The notes: generated by a model from the sequence alone, not told the origin. Positions 1 to 9,001 are shown, numbered from the stretch's first letter. The stretch is DNA of 47,624 bases from Trueperaceae bacterium (GCA_020431825.1 JAGQHN010000007.1:27329-74952); one strand, 5' to 3'. Translations and numbers: made by a program.

Positions 1-72
1 CTCGAGGGTGAAGCTGTTAAGTGGCTCGAGCATGTCTCTGATGAACAATATGAGGCTAAAGAGGTTAAATGA
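1..72 (+). CDS. C-terminal tail of an upstream protein (partial)
   Basis: The first 23 codons of the window are open and end in TGA at 70-72, which overlaps the ATG of the next gene as ATGA. The fragment contains [10 protein letters not shown], which resembles the WLEPVSDEEY-type tail of small cupin-fold proteins fused or related to carboxymuconolactone decarboxylases. That match is from memory and weak. Two CTCGAG copies lie in it, both coding Leu-Glu. The ATGA coupling indicates it is in one operon with the acetyltransferase and esterase that follow. Confidence 0.6.
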   Translation, partial: LEGEAVKWLEHVSDEQYEAKEVK

Positions 73-656
73 CTTTAAACGGGCTTTTAGAACATTTGAA
101 TGCTGGCTTGCCAATTTCTGCTAGTTCAGAGTTGCACGATTTTATGGTTGGCATTTGCCAAGAGGGAATGCGTATTACGGCAGAGCTTAATGGTGCTTAT
201 CACAACCCTGAGGAAGTCCGCGCTTTATTCTCTAAACTCACTGGAAAGCCTGTGGATGAGTCCTTTGGTCTCTTCCCGCCATTTACTGCAGATTTTGGTA
301 AAAACATTAGTGTTGGAAAAAATGTTTTCATCAATTCAGGCTGCCGCTTTCAAGATCAGGGGGGCATTACGATTGGCGATGGAGCCTTTATTGGACATAA
401 TGTGGTACTTGCTACCCTGAACCACGGTATTGCACCAGAAAAGCGAAGTACTATCTATCCTGCCCCTATCGTGATTGGTCAAAAAGTTTGGATTGGCTCA
501 AATGCAACGGTGATTGCAGGGGTAACCCTTGGTGATAATGCCATTGTTGCCGCAGGTGCTGTGGTTACCAAAGATGTTGCAGCGAATACCATTGTAGGTG
601 GCGTTCCTGCCAAAACTATCAAGACGCTTGACGAAGCGACGAAAGAAGCTATATGA
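69..656 (+). CDS. Maltose/galactoside-type sugar O-acetyltransferase (LbH family)
   Basis: The 195-residue protein has the layout of the maa/lacA acetyltransferases: an N-terminal helical segment (about 1-60), then a left-handed beta-helix of hexapeptide repeats (about 75-185; visible units include [22 protein letters not shown] and [12 protein letters not shown]). The catalytic His sits in the NHG motif near residue 118. The C-terminal GGVPAK motif is typical of the family. It would transfer acetyl from acetyl-CoA to a hydroxyl of a sugar or related acceptor in the cytoplasm; the acceptor cannot be read from sequence. The start overlaps the upstream stop (ATGA) and the stop overlaps the next start (ATGA), so translation is probably coupled through the cluster. 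It has no CTCGAG copy. Confidence 0.85.
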   Translation: MTLNGLLEHLNAGLPISASSELHDFMVGICQEGMRITAELNGAYHNPEEVRALFSKLTGKPVDESFGLFPPFTADFGKNISVGKNVFINSGCRFQDQGGITIGDGAFIGHNVVLATLNHGIAPEKRSTIYPAPIVIGQKVWIGSNATVIAGVTLGDNAIVAAGAVVTKDVAANTIVGGVPAKTIKTLDEATKEAI

Positions 657-2200
657 ACTTTGTTGAAGTAGAAACAGCCTATGGCAAGTTAAGAGGCAAG
701 CGTGAAGCTGGGGTAAATAGCTTTAAAGGGATACCCTATGCGGGTCAGGTTTCAGGGAAATACCGCTTTCGGCGCCCGGCTAAGTTGGAAGCCTGGACTG
801 GTGTACGCGACGCCTGGCAGTTGGGTGCACCTGCCATACAAGCTCCTAGACAAAATGAACCCGAGCCTGCTGAGGATTGCCTGTTTCTCAATGTCTGGAC
901 ACCTGCCAATGACACTAAGAAGCGTCCCGTCATGGTTTATAGCCACGGGGGCGGTTTTGTCATCGGTTCGGGTGGTTCACCCCTTCAGGACGGCAGCAAC
1001 CTAGCGCGCAATTTTGATGTGGTTGTGGTGCAGAGCAATCATCGTCTGGGTTTGCTGGGGTTTCTCTATCTTGATGATATAGCTGGTGCAGACTACGCCG
1101 GCTCGGGGAATCAGGGGCTGCTGGATATTGTTGACGCGCTGGCATGGGTAAACCAGAACATCGGCGCTTTTGGCGGCGACCCGGATAACGTGATGATTTT
1201 TGGTGAATCAGGAGGGGGTGCCAAGACCTCTTGCCTGTACGCCATGCCTGCTGCTGCACCGTATTTCAATAAAGCTTCGATTGAAAGTGGTCCCGGTGTG
1301 CGGATGTACACGCCTGAACTGGCTACTGCTACTACTGTTGCTGTGCTAAAAGAGCTCGGCATTGCCAGGCAGGACTGGCAGAAACTATTAGGTATTCCCG
1401 CCTCAGAGTTACTGCGAGTACAGGCGAGCTTTGCGCCCGTACCGCCCTTTCAAAAAAAGCGCAAGGCAGCTCGCATTACCGAGCCTGTTACTGGCGGCTT
1501 TGGTCCGGTGGTTGACGGCGTTGTTTTGCCACACCATCCCTTTGACCCGGTTGCCCCGGAAATTTCAAAAGATAAACCCTTAATGACTGGCTGGAATGAA
1601 GATGAGTACACCTTTTTTGCCTGGGAACGCGGCGATACTAGTGCCTTTGAGCTTGATTTGAGGGGTTTGCAGGCAAGACTGGAAGCTCAATATGGCGATA
1701 AGGCAACGCAGATTTTAGAAACTTACCAGAAGTCCATGCCGCAAGCATCTGCACCTGAGCTTTATGTTGCCATTGCCTCTATTACCATGATGGGTCTGGG
1801 GTCAATCGAGATTGCCGAGAAAAAGGCGCAGCAACAGACTGCCCCTATCTATCTCTATAACTTTGGCTATAAATCTGAAATGAAGATTCCTGGTACAGAC
1901 TATGCTCTCGGGACACCCCATGCCATGGATATCAGTTTTAAATTCAACAATGAAACGCCAGAGACTAAACATGGGTTTCTTTCTGGAACTAAGCCAGAGC
2001 GGTTTATTGCCTCTTACAAAATGGCTGAACTCTGGACAACATTTGCGCGCACAGGCAAACCTGCTGCTACCGATGTGCCAGACTGGCTGCCCTACACCCT
2101 CGAGTCCAGAACTACCCTGCGCATAGATACCCAGTGCGAGCTGATAAAAGACAGATTTAGTGAAGAACTGGCTATGTGGCGAGCGATTGGCTGGTTATAG
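653..2200 (+). CDS. Type-B carboxylesterase / p-nitrobenzyl esterase-like
   Basis: The 515-residue alpha/beta-hydrolase has the type-B carboxylesterase signatures in order: EDCLFLNV (about 74-81), the HGGG oxyanion loop (98-101) and the GESGGG nucleophile elbow with Ser186. An acidic residue in the NEDEY segment (about 318) and the His in GTPHAMDI (about 424) are the likely rest of the triad. No signal peptide is visible, so it should be cytoplasmic. It would hydrolyse carboxylic esters, perhaps acyl or aryl esters released from plant-type glycosides given the neighbouring glycosidase and acetyltransferase (inference). It is coupled to the preceding gene by ATGA and lies 9 bp before the next. 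It contains a single CTCGAG, near its 3' end. Confidence 0.87.
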   Translation: MNFVEVETAYGKLRGKREAGVNSFKGIPYAGQVSGKYRFRRPAKLEAWTGVRDAWQLGAPAIQAPRQNEPEPAEDCLFLNVWTPANDTKKRPVMVYSHGGGFVIGSGGSPLQDGSNLARNFDVVVVQSNHRLGLLGFLYLDDIAGADYAGSGNQGLLDIVDALAWVNQNIGAFGGDPDNVMIFGESGGGAKTSCLYAMPAAAPYFNKASIESGPGVRMYTPELATATTVAVLKELGIARQDWQKLLGIPASELLRVQASFAPVPPFQKKRKAARITEPVTGGFGPVVDGVVLPHHPFDPVAPEISKDKPLMTGWNEDEYTFFAWERGDTSAFELDLRGLQARLEAQYGDKATQILETYQKSMPQASAPELYVAIASITMMGLGSIEIAEKKAQQQTAPIYLYNFGYKSEMKIPGTDYALGTPHAMDISFKFNNETPETKHGFLSGTKPERFIASYKMAELWTTFARTGKPAATDVPDWLPYTLESRTTLRIDTQCELIKDRFSEELAMWRAIGWL

Positions 2201-2209
2201 GAGACCCTT

Positions 2210-4597
2210 ATGAAAGTGCTATTAGATACTCATCCCTTGCAACCAAGCAATGCTGCTCCGGCTGATTTTGGGGCAGCGTTTCGCACCCGCCCAGCCTGGC
2301 TAGCCGCGCCTAAGGCTTCCTTGCCAGAGGTGAGTGCTTATCGACTACGTTTTGATCTCGCTAATGACAGTCTGATTCGCCTTCATCTTAGTGCCGATGA
2401 ACGCTACTTATTTTATGTAGACGGGACATTGCTGGGGCGTGGCCCCGAACGTGGCTCGGACCAAATCTGGTTCTATGAAACGTATGACCTGTCTCTAACA
2501 GCGGGGTCTCACACGTTTGTAGCGCTGGTATGGCAACTGGGCGATATTGCCCCACTTGCGCAAGAAGGCTTGGCTGGCGGTTTTTTGCTGGAAGCCGAAG
2601 GGCCTCATGGAGACCTGCTCTCTACCCGTTCTGCCCCCTGGGAACGTAAATCTGTACATGGTATGCGGTTTGAGAAGCCAAAGAGCGTGGAGCGCACAGC
2701 CTGGTTTGTTGAACCTATACAGACAACCATAGGTGCTGATTATCCCTGGGGATTTGAAAAAGGAGAAGGCGAAGGTTGGGAGGGTGTCAGCCTGCGACGT
2801 GAAGACTTTGCCTTTCCTTTTGGCATTTACGCTGCCCATGTTCTTAGTCCTGCCATCTTACCGGCTCAGCTGTCGACCCGCCGCCGAGCCGGGCGTGTCC
2901 GCTACCTTTCAGCAGAAGCCTGGGATGATCCACAATTTATCAAAGTGCCTAAGGATGCTGACCTGCCAGAGGAAGCTTTAAGCTGGCAAGACCTGCTCGA
3001 TAGCGCAGCACCAATCGTCATTCCGCCACACTCTCAGCGGCAGCTTGTGCTTGATTTAGAGGCGTATGTTTGCGCCTATCCACAAGTTGAGCTTTCAGGG
3101 GGTAGCGGAAGTCGTATCACGATAGGCTGGGCAGAAGCCCTTCATCTGGACGCAGCAGGTAAGGCAAAAGGTCACCGGGATGAGGTGGCAGGGCGTACTC
3201 TTATTGCCCTTTGCCGCGATGTTATTGTGCCAGATGGCGGCGCAAATCGGCACTATGAACCCCTGTGGTGGCGGTCTGGGCGCTTTATTGCCTTACTGAT
3301 TGAAACAGCTGATGAAGCCCTAAGCCTCGAGCGCTTTAGCTTACTCGAGACCCGTTACCCGCTCGAAATGGAAAGTCGTTTTACCAGCAGTGACGCACGT
3401 CTTGCGGCAATCACGCCCATAGCCCTACGTGGTCTCCAGATGTGCGCCCATGAAACCTATATGGACTGTCCCTACTACGAGCAGCTTATGTATGTAGGCG
3501 ATACTCGGCTCGAGTCCTTGGTGACCTATGCCATTAGCAGCGATGACCGTTTGCCACGAAAATCTATTTTGCTCTTTGGCTTATCCCGGTTAGCCAACGG
3601 ATTTACGCAGGCGCGCTACCCCAGCCGCGACGTTCAGGTGATTCCGCCTTTTGCCCTGTGGTGGGTTGGTATGGTCTATGACTATGCTCTGTGGCGAGGC
3701 GATGCGGCCTTTATCCGGCAGCAGTTGCCGGGTGTGCGAGCAGTGCTTGACGGCTTTCTGGCGCACATCACAGAGGAAAATCTGTTGCAGGCAGCGCACG
3801 GTTGGAATTTTGCAGATTGGACCCTCGAGTGGCCCCTGGGTGTTCCACCAGACGGCTTTGATGGTTACAGCGGACTGCTCAACTGGCATCTGATTTATAC
3901 GCTGGGTTTGGCGGTTCGGCTGGAAGAATGGGTTGGTGAATCTGTACTTGCCGAGCGCTGGCGCCACTGGCGCGACACCCTTGTGACTGCTGTAAAAGCA
4001 GCCTTCTGGAATGAAGCTCGTGGCCTATTTGCCGATGATCGGGCGCAGACCCTCTTTTCCGAACATAGTCAGTGTCTGGCCCTGCTTTCGGGTACCCTGG
4101 CAGAAGAAGACGTTGCACGTCTGGCCCCTACTTTGCTAAATGATGCCTCTTTAACCCAAACGACTATCTACTTCAGTCATTATCTCTTTGAGACGTATTA
4201 CCTGTTGCAGCAGCCAGAGGCTTTTTTTGACCGAATGGCGCTCTGGTTTGATCTGGAGAATCAAGGCTTCAAAACTACACCGGAGCAGCCAGAGCCCTCA
4301 CGCTCAGATTGTCATGGCTGGGGGGCGCATCCGCTGTATCACTTTTTTACCACCCTTCTAGGGATACGACCAGCTGGCTTTGGGTTTGAGCAGGTGGAGA
4401 TTTCCCCTATGCCTGGTCATCTGACCCAGCTCTCGGGTGAGATGGTTCACCCTCGAGGACAAATTGTGGTAGACCTTGAGTTTGTTGGTGACCTTGTGCG
4501 CGGTACGATCACGCTGCCAGCAGGCGTGAGTGGTAGTTTCAAGTATGCGGGTAAGTCACTGGCTTTACACGCTGGTTCACAGGTACTCGAGTTGTGA
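2210..4597 (+). CDS. Alpha-L-rhamnosidase-like glycoside hydrolase (GH78 type)
   Basis: The 795-residue protein follows an AGGAG ribosome site that overlaps the esterase stop. The N-terminal ~330 residues look beta-rich, as in GH78 accessory domains. The catalytic six-hairpin region carries the family block ETYMDCPYYEQLMYVGDTR (about 407-425), followed by Trp/aromatic-rich (alpha/alpha)6 segments and a C-terminal beta domain (from about 700). No signal peptide is seen, so it acts on imported or intracellular substrate. Rhamnosidases release terminal rhamnose from glycosides; substrate specificity cannot be read here. With the esterase, acetyltransferase, EamA transporter and Gfo/Idh gene it suggests uptake and breakdown of a decorated plant-derived glycoside. 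Confidence 0.8.
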   Translation: MKVLLDTHPLQPSNAAPADFGAAFRTRPAWLAAPKASLPEVSAYRLRFDLANDSLIRLHLSADERYLFYVDGTLLGRGPERGSDQIWFYETYDLSLTAGSHTFVALVWQLGDIAPLAQEGLAGGFLLEAEGPHGDLLSTRSAPWERKSVHGMRFEKPKSVERTAWFVEPIQTTIGADYPWGFEKGEGEGWEGVSLRREDFAFPFGIYAAHVLSPAILPAQLSTRRRAGRVRYLSAEAWDDPQFIKVPKDADLPEEALSWQDLLDSAAPIVIPPHSQRQLVLDLEAYVCAYPQVELSGGSGSRITIGWAEALHLDAAGKAKGHRDEVAGRTLIALCRDVIVPDGGANRHYEPLWWRSGRFIALLIETADEALSLERFSLLETRYPLEMESRFTSSDARLAAITPIALRGLQMCAHETYMDCPYYEQLMYVGDTRLESLVTYAISSDDRLPRKSILLFGLSRLANGFTQARYPSRDVQVIPPFALWWVGMVYDYALWRGDAAFIRQQLPGVRAVLDGFLAHITEENLLQAAHGWNFADWTLEWPLGVPPDGFDGYSGLLNWHLIYTLGLAVRLEEWVGESVLAERWRHWRDTLVTAVKAAFWNEARGLFADDRAQTLFSEHSQCLALLSGTLAEEDVARLAPTLLNDASLTQTTIYFSHYLFETYYLLQQPEAFFDRMALWFDLENQGFKTTPEQPEPSRSDCHGWGAHPLYHFFTTLLGIRPAGFGFEQVEISPMPGHLTQLSGEMVHPRGQIVVDLEFVGDLVRGTITLPAGVSGSFKYAGKSLALHAGSQVLEL

Positions 4598-4761
4598 TTG
4601 AAGGTAAAGGTTCTGAAGGGCCTGGTGGAGTTCATGCCGAAGGTTTGATGGTTTACCTTTCCTTGAGTGAACCAAGTACAGATAAGCTAGATAAGTATTT
4701 GGCAAGTTACTGGAGCAGCTTATTTCAAGACTTATCTTTAGCCTTTCGCCTGACTAGATGA
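4594..4761 (+). CDS. Small ORF coupled to the rhamnosidase-like gene (55 aa, uncertain)
   Basis: A GTG at 4594 overlaps the preceding TGA as GTGA, and the frame stays open for 55 codons to TGA at 4759-4761. The peptide has normal protein composition (a Gly-rich start, then LSEPSTDKLDKYLASYW and an aromatic/Leu-rich C-terminus). It could be a short coupled gene or the remnant of a decayed larger gene. No family is recognised. The only support is the GTGA coupling and composition. Confidence 0.35.
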   Translation: MIEGKGSEGPGGVHAEGLMVYLSLSEPSTDKLDKYLASYWSSLFQDLSLAFRLTR

Positions 4762-4787
4762 CTCGAGGAATGATTTTTTATCAAAGG

Positions 4788-4804
4788 GGTTTTGTGCCAA
4801 AACC
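4788..4804 (+). promoter_or_regulatory. Hairpin GGTTTTG-TGC-CAAAACC before the EamA gene
   Basis: Perfect 7-bp arms with a 3-nt loop end 15 nt before the ATG at 4820. It has no T-run directly after it, so it is more likely an operator or leader hairpin than a terminator. No clear ribosome site is seen between it and the start. Confidence 0.4.
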
Positions 4805-4819
4805 GTTTGGTAGCCATCT

Positions 4820-5734
4820 ATGAATAGTAACCGTGACAATCTAAAAGGGGTCAGCTTTTTGGTGCTGGCCATGCTGATTTTCTCGCTGCAAAATATTTCA
4901 GTCAAGTGGATTGGGGGTGATTACTCGGTACTACAAATCGTGACCTTTCGTAGTCTTGTGGCTTTGCCCCTGACATTATTGTTTTTTCGTTTTGAGGGCA
5001 ACCGGGGCTTGCCAAAAACCAGGCGCTATGGGCCCCAGTACCTGCGCGGTGGTCTACTGTTTCTCTCTTACACCACCCACTTTATGGGGCTGGCTGCCCT
5101 TCCCCTTGCAGATATTGAATCTATCCGCTTTTCAGCCCCGCTCATGATTACCAGCCTATCTGTGTTCTTGCTGGGTGAAAGAGTCAGTGCACGCCACTGG
5201 CTTGCTCTGGCCATCGGCTTTTGCGGGATTCTCTTTGTCGTTAAACCTGGTGCGCCAAGCTTTAACCTGGGGTCGATTTTCATTCTGTTTTCAGTCCTTT
5301 GCTATGCCCTCAATGTCATCCTCACGCGGCGGTTGCGAACCACCGACAGTAGTGCCACCATGGCCTATTACAGTTCGCTGGTCTATTTGCTGGCTTCGCT
5401 TATCCTGATTCCCCTCCCGATGCTGGTGGGTGAAATGCCCAATCTGCACCCCAGCCTTGCCTTTTTGTTACGTTCCTGGACCATGCCGACGTTACTTGAC
5501 TGGCTGATTATGTCCGGGCTGGGTCTGGTCTGGGCCGCCGGAATGTTCTTTATGGCAAAGGCCTACAGCACGGCGCAAGCAACAGTAGTTGCTCCCTTTG
5601 AATACGCTTCACTTCCTATCAATGTGATGTGGGGGTTTGTTATCTGGCGCGAAGTGCCGACCTGGGTCACACTGGCAGGTGCTTTGTTAACGCTTACCAG
5701 TGGCTTATATATTTTACTTAATAAGAACAGGTAG
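4820..5734 (+). CDS. EamA/DMT-family transporter (10 TM)
   Basis: The 304-residue protein is two tandem five-helix EamA units (about 8-140 and 150-300). Family features include the early FSLQNISVKW segment, FRSLVALPLTLLFF, and LPLADIESIRFSAPLM before the fourth helix. It would be an inner-membrane carrier or exporter of small metabolites; the substrate cannot be deduced. It contains no CTCGAG. It ends in TAG at 5732-5734, and the same frame remains open into the Gfo/Idh gene downstream with no canonical start codon in between (see findings). Confidence 0.85.
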   Translation: MNSNRDNLKGVSFLVLAMLIFSLQNISVKWIGGDYSVLQIVTFRSLVALPLTLLFFRFEGNRGLPKTRRYGPQYLRGGLLFLSYTTHFMGLAALPLADIESIRFSAPLMITSLSVFLLGERVSARHWLALAIGFCGILFVVKPGAPSFNLGSIFILFSVLCYALNVILTRRLRTTDSSATMAYYSSLVYLLASLILIPLPMLVGEMPNLHPSLAFLLRSWTMPTLLDWLIMSGLGLVWAAGMFFMAKAYSTAQATVVAPFEYASLPINVMWGFVIWREVPTWVTLAGALLTLTSGLYILLNKNR

Positions 5735-5740
5735 TCTGAA

Positions 5741-6814
5741 ATCACACCTTATCAAGCAAACTCAGCTGAACCTTTAAACATAGCCGTTATAGGCGCAGGA
5801 CTGATAGGTCGAAGCCATATTGAACGTGTATTGCAGCATAAGGACTGTCAACTTGCTGCCATTGTTGACCCAAGTGAGGCGGCTCGAGCCCTGGCTCAAG
5901 AAAAAGCTATACCTTATTTTGACACTCTGGAAGCTTTGCTGGCGGGTGAACAGGTTGATGGCATTATTCTGGCGACGCCCAATCAGTTGCACCTCGAGCA
6001 GGGGCTTAGGTGTTTACAGGCAGGCATAATGACGCTCATTGAAAAACCTGTGACGAATACCGTTGCTGAGGGTTTGGTTTTGCTCGAGGCAGAACGGCAG
6101 TCTAAAGCACGCATTCTGGTTGGGCATCACCGTGCTCACAGTTCTATTATGCGTACAGCCCAGGCGCTCATCCAGAAGGGCACCCTCGGTGACGTGGTGG
6201 CAATAACTGGTAGCGCCCTGTTTTATAAACCAGATCACTATTTTCAGGTGGCTCCGTGGCGTACCCAAGTCGGAGGTGGCCCCATTCTTATCAATAGTAT
6301 TCATGACATTCATAATTTCAGGATGCTTTGTGGGGAAATAAGCGAGGTGCAGGCCTTTAGCTCGAGTAAGACCCGCAACTTTGAAGTGGAAGATACCGTG
6401 GTGATTAATTTTCGGTTTGAGAACGGTGCCCTTGGTACTTTTGCCCTATCGGACACTGCAGCTTCGGCAAAAAGCTGGGAACAAACCTCGCAGGAGAATA
6501 AAACTTACGCGGCTTATCCTGAAGAAAACTGTTACCACGTAGCAGGTACTGCTGGCTCTCTGGATATTCCGAGTATGCATTTAAAGACCTACAGTGGGGA
6601 AAAATCGTGGTGGCAAGCATTTACAGAGACTCGGCTCGAGCTTAATCACAGTGACCCGCTTGATGAACAGCTCGAGCATTTCTGCCAGGTCATTCGCGGA
6701 GAGGCGACACCCAAAGTAAGCCTGAAAGATGGGCTTAGGAACCTGTGTGTGGTGGAAGCAATCCTTAAAGCTGCCAAGAGTGGTTATGCTGTCGAAGTGG
6801 CAAAGTTTATTTAG
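5741..6814 (+). CDS. Gfo/Idh/MocA-family NAD(P)-dependent oxidoreductase, start unclear
   Basis: The frame encodes a Rossmann start (NIAVIGAGLIGRSHIERVL, about 5777-5833), the ILATPNQLH strand, the family EKP motif (LIEKPVTNT) and the C-terminal beta-sheet domain, giving about 358 residues. No ATG, GTG or TTG exists between the transporter stop (5734) and the Rossmann motif. The first canonical start, TTG at 5831, would remove the dinucleotide-binding loop. The end given here begins at an ATC, 10 nt after AGG, as a placeholder for a non-canonical start. Readthrough of the upstream TAG, or loss of a start by mutation, are the alternatives. Members oxidise or reduce sugars and inositols; substrate unknown. 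Confidence 0.75.
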   Translation: MTPYQANSAEPLNIAVIGAGLIGRSHIERVLQHKDCQLAAIVDPSEAARALAQEKAIPYFDTLEALLAGEQVDGIILATPNQLHLEQGLRCLQAGIMTLIEKPVTNTVAEGLVLLEAERQSKARILVGHHRAHSSIMRTAQALIQKGTLGDVVAITGSALFYKPDHYFQVAPWRTQVGGGPILINSIHDIHNFRMLCGEISEVQAFSSSKTRNFEVEDTVVINFRFENGALGTFALSDTAASAKSWEQTSQENKTYAAYPEENCYHVAGTAGSLDIPSMHLKTYSGEKSWWQAFTETRLELNHSDPLDEQLEHFCQVIRGEATPKVSLKDGLRNLCVVEAILKAAKSGYAVEVAKFI

Positions 6815-6908
6815 CGTTTGATTGTTCGCATTGATCATTAAGACAACTCACAGCTGAGCGGTTATTCAAGACTTACAATAATCTGAAGCCTTCTTTTCTG
6901 TCATTGGT

Positions 6909-7547
6909 TCACCGATCACTATCTACATAGTTCTTAAGAAAGCTAAAGACGCTTTGGCAGTAGGCAACATTGGAGGTATAAACGCGACTACCGAATCCGA
7001 GATTCAAAATACGTTTTGATGAATCAACAGATAATACGTAGGTGGTAAAAGAGAAAAGGTGATTCTTTAAAACAGGACTACTATAGCTACAGAAATCACC
7101 GGAGTCCAAGCTCAAGGGGTTGGGCAGCGTAGAGATTTTGTTAAAACCTTTATCACCGATTGTGGATATGTCTTCATAGATTTTCCAAGAACCGTCATCT
7201 TGTAATTGATAATAATTACTTTCATCGAATAGATGATAATTTGATGCAGAATAAAACGATAGGAAGTCATTTATCGCTTCTGACGTATTAGGGATTTCGA
7301 TAAATACGTTTACTAAAGAGGGAACTTCTCCTACTGAAAATAGAATTCGCGCATTTGGTGACAGGCGAAAGTCTTCAAAGGGCTCAGGAAGTTGTTCATA
7401 CAAAAGGGGTCCACTTCGACCAATAGTATTCAGCACAAACTCTTCTAATAGCTCAAGTTTACTATCGTTTTTAAGAGGTTGCCCATAGGCTACGGAAAAA
7501 ACAACCATGAAGCAGACAATGAGAGATTTTAAAAATGACCTCGACAT
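6909..7547 (-). CDS. Secreted protein of unknown function (212 aa)
   Basis: I do not recognise this protein. It starts with a good Sec signal (MSRSFLKSLIVCFMVVFSV, cleavage likely after AYG near residue 22), and the rest is polar and Ser/Asn-rich with two or more Cys, so it is probably periplasmic or extracellular. Its DNA is clearly more AT-rich than the neighbours and has no CTCGAG, while the rest of the window averages one per 490 bp. That suggests recent acquisition or weak codon selection. Neither a clear ribosome site nor a -10 box directly before the ATG is seen. Confidence 0.65.
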   Translation of the reverse strand: MSRSFLKSLIVCFMVVFSVAYGQPLKNDSKLELLEEFVLNTIGRSGPLLYEQLPEPFEDFRLSPNARILFSVGEVPSLVNVFIEIPNTSEAINDFLSFYSASNYHLFDESNYYQLQDDGSWKIYEDISTIGDKGFNKISTLPNPLSLDSGDFCSYSSPVLKNHLFSFTTYVLSVDSSKRILNLGFGSRVYTSNVAYCQSVFSFLKNYVDSDR

Positions 7548-7627
7548 AGATTGCGTTTAGCAAATTCATAATAGGCTAGGTTGAAATTTGCTTTCTCCTC
7601 TCGCAAAAACTCTGAAATTAGGATGCT

Positions 7628-8716
7628 TTATAGCTTAAATTCACCGTTTTCCTGAAATAATTCACCGTCCAGATAAATAGCACCGCCTTTACGCAAGTCA
7701 CAAATCATATCCCAGTGAATAGCGCTTTCATTGGTGCCAAGGGTGTCAGTGTAGCTTTGCCCAAGGGCCAGATGAATGGTGCCACCGATTTTTTCATCAT
7801 AGAGAATTTGCTTAGTGGGTTTTTGAATGTTGTAGTTGGTGCCGATGCCCAGCTCACCTAAGAAACGGGCACCTCCATCGGTCTCGAGCTGAGCCTGCAA
7901 AAGGTCATTACCTTTATCTGCATAGGCCTTGACTACTTTGCCATCTTTAAAAGTCAGTTGAATATTTTCAACTTCGACACCCCGCACCGAGGACGGAATT
8001 TTATAAGTAATGGTGCCGTTGGCGCTATCTTCAAGGGGGCCAGTAAAGACTTCGCCCGAGGGCATATTTTTATTGCCAGCGCTATTAACCCAAATGCGAT
8101 CTTTGACGCGCATTTTGAGATCCGTACCTTCGCCTTTTATATGCACTTCATCGGCTGTTTTAAGCCGATTGATAAGCTTTTCCTGGAAGTCTCGTATTTC
8201 ATGCCATTTGGCAACTGGGTCCTCGTCATAGAGAAACATAGCGCCGTAAACAAAATTTTCGTACTCATCCAGACTCATTTCGGCATCTTGAGCCAGGGCT
8301 GCTGTGGGGTAGAGCGTTCCTACCCAGCGCGTTTCATTTAGCCGGATATTTTGTACTGGACGATTTTGCTTCATGGCCGCGGCTACTTTTTTCTTGTCAG
8401 CATTCTGCAAACTTTTGGTGTTACTTGGTGCGCCAATGCGAATCCAGGCATCAATTTGTTTTATTTCGCTTAGTTCAAAGCTAGGTTCGCTTTCAAAATA
8501 ACTGTCAGGAGCGAGTTCATAGAGGTCTTGCTCAAACTCAGGATAGTAAAGCCGCATAATGGGTTTGGCACCCATGCTTAAAACCTGACGAGTTAGGGCT
8601 CTTGCCATATCAACGGCAGGAGTTTGAAGATAAAGCAGAACATTGTCCCCAGGTTTGACGCTGGTGCAGTACTCAGTTAAAAGTTTGGCCCATTTTTCAT
8701 GAATAGGGTGAATCAT
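7628..8716 (-). CDS. M29-family aminopeptidase (AmpS/AmpT-like)
   Basis: The 362-residue protein matches the thermophilic M29 metallo-aminopeptidases of Thermus and Bacillus in length and motif order: N-terminal domain with VKPGDNVLLYLQTPA, then the metal-binding C-terminal part with SGEVFTGPLEDSANG, HLALGQSY, SAIHWDMICDL and a final DGELFQENGEF. The Glu, two His and the Asp in those motifs are the expected two-metal ligands. It removes N-terminal residues from peptides in the cytoplasm. A TAGCCT box lies 7 nt before the ATG, so the mRNA is probably leaderless. Confidence 0.88.
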   Translation of the reverse strand: MIHPIHEKWAKLLTEYCTSVKPGDNVLLYLQTPAVDMARALTRQVLSMGAKPIMRLYYPEFEQDLYELAPDSYFESEPSFELSEIKQIDAWIRIGAPSNTKSLQNADKKKVAAAMKQNRPVQNIRLNETRWVGTLYPTAALAQDAEMSLDEYENFVYGAMFLYDEDPVAKWHEIRDFQEKLINRLKTADEVHIKGEGTDLKMRVKDRIWVNSAGNKNMPSGEVFTGPLEDSANGTITYKIPSSVRGVEVENIQLTFKDGKVVKAYADKGNDLLQAQLETDGGARFLGELGIGTNYNIQKPTKQILYDEKIGGTIHLALGQSYTDTLGTNESAIHWDMICDLRKGGAIYLDGELFQENGEFKL

Positions 8717-8723
8717 GGCTAGT

Positions 8724-8729
8724 AGGCTA
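8724..8729 (-). promoter_or_regulatory. -10 box TAGCCT, leaderless start of M29 aminopeptidase
   Basis: TAGCCT lies 7 nt before the ATG at 8716 on the minus strand, placing the expected transcription start at or next to the start codon. No Shine-Dalgarno sequence intervenes. Confidence 0.55.
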
Positions 8730-8812
8730 ACATGGGAAAATACTCAAAAGGTATTTTCCTTTTAGATAAAAAATCAGCTGCTCGAGCAGGTGGTCGGTCG
8801 TTTCTCGGAGAC

Positions 8813-8989
8813 CTAATTCAGTTTGTTTTTAACGCCAAACCATATGCTGGTAGCTGTAAAACAAATCCCTGCGGCTAAACTAATCATGGTAGCAGGAATA
8901 GGATTGAGACCTGAAAAAAATACATTGATCAAAATAAGACTTAATGTGAAATAACCACCGATGCGAACGGCTCTCTCTCGAAATGTCAT
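8813..8989 (-). CDS. Small membrane protein (58 aa, two predicted TM helices)
   Basis: An ATG at 8989 opens a 58-codon frame ending TAG at 8813-8815. The peptide begins MTFRERAVRIGGYFTL and contains two hydrophobic stretches (about 11-27 and 34-51) split by a short Gly/Asn/Pro turn, with a basic C-terminus (KNKLN). A TACACT box lies exactly 6 nt before the ATG, the same leaderless layout as the neighbours, which makes this a convincing real gene despite its size. No family is recognised. It fills most of the otherwise empty interval between the aminopeptidase and purM. Confidence 0.65.
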   Translation of the reverse strand: MTFRERAVRIGGYFTLSLILINVFFSGLNPIPATMISLAAGICFTATSIWFGVKNKLN

Positions 8990-8995
8990 AAGGAA

Positions 8996-9001
8996 AGTGT
9001 A
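8996..9001 (-). promoter_or_regulatory. -10 box TACACT, leaderless start of the 58-aa membrane protein
   Basis: TACACT on the minus strand, then TTCCTT (6 nt), then ATG at 8989. Confidence 0.5.

Noticed and set aside
960..1362. Minus-strand frames opposite the carboxylesterase
   Set aside because: They are shadows of a gene with clear catalytic motifs on the plus strand and have no start signals.
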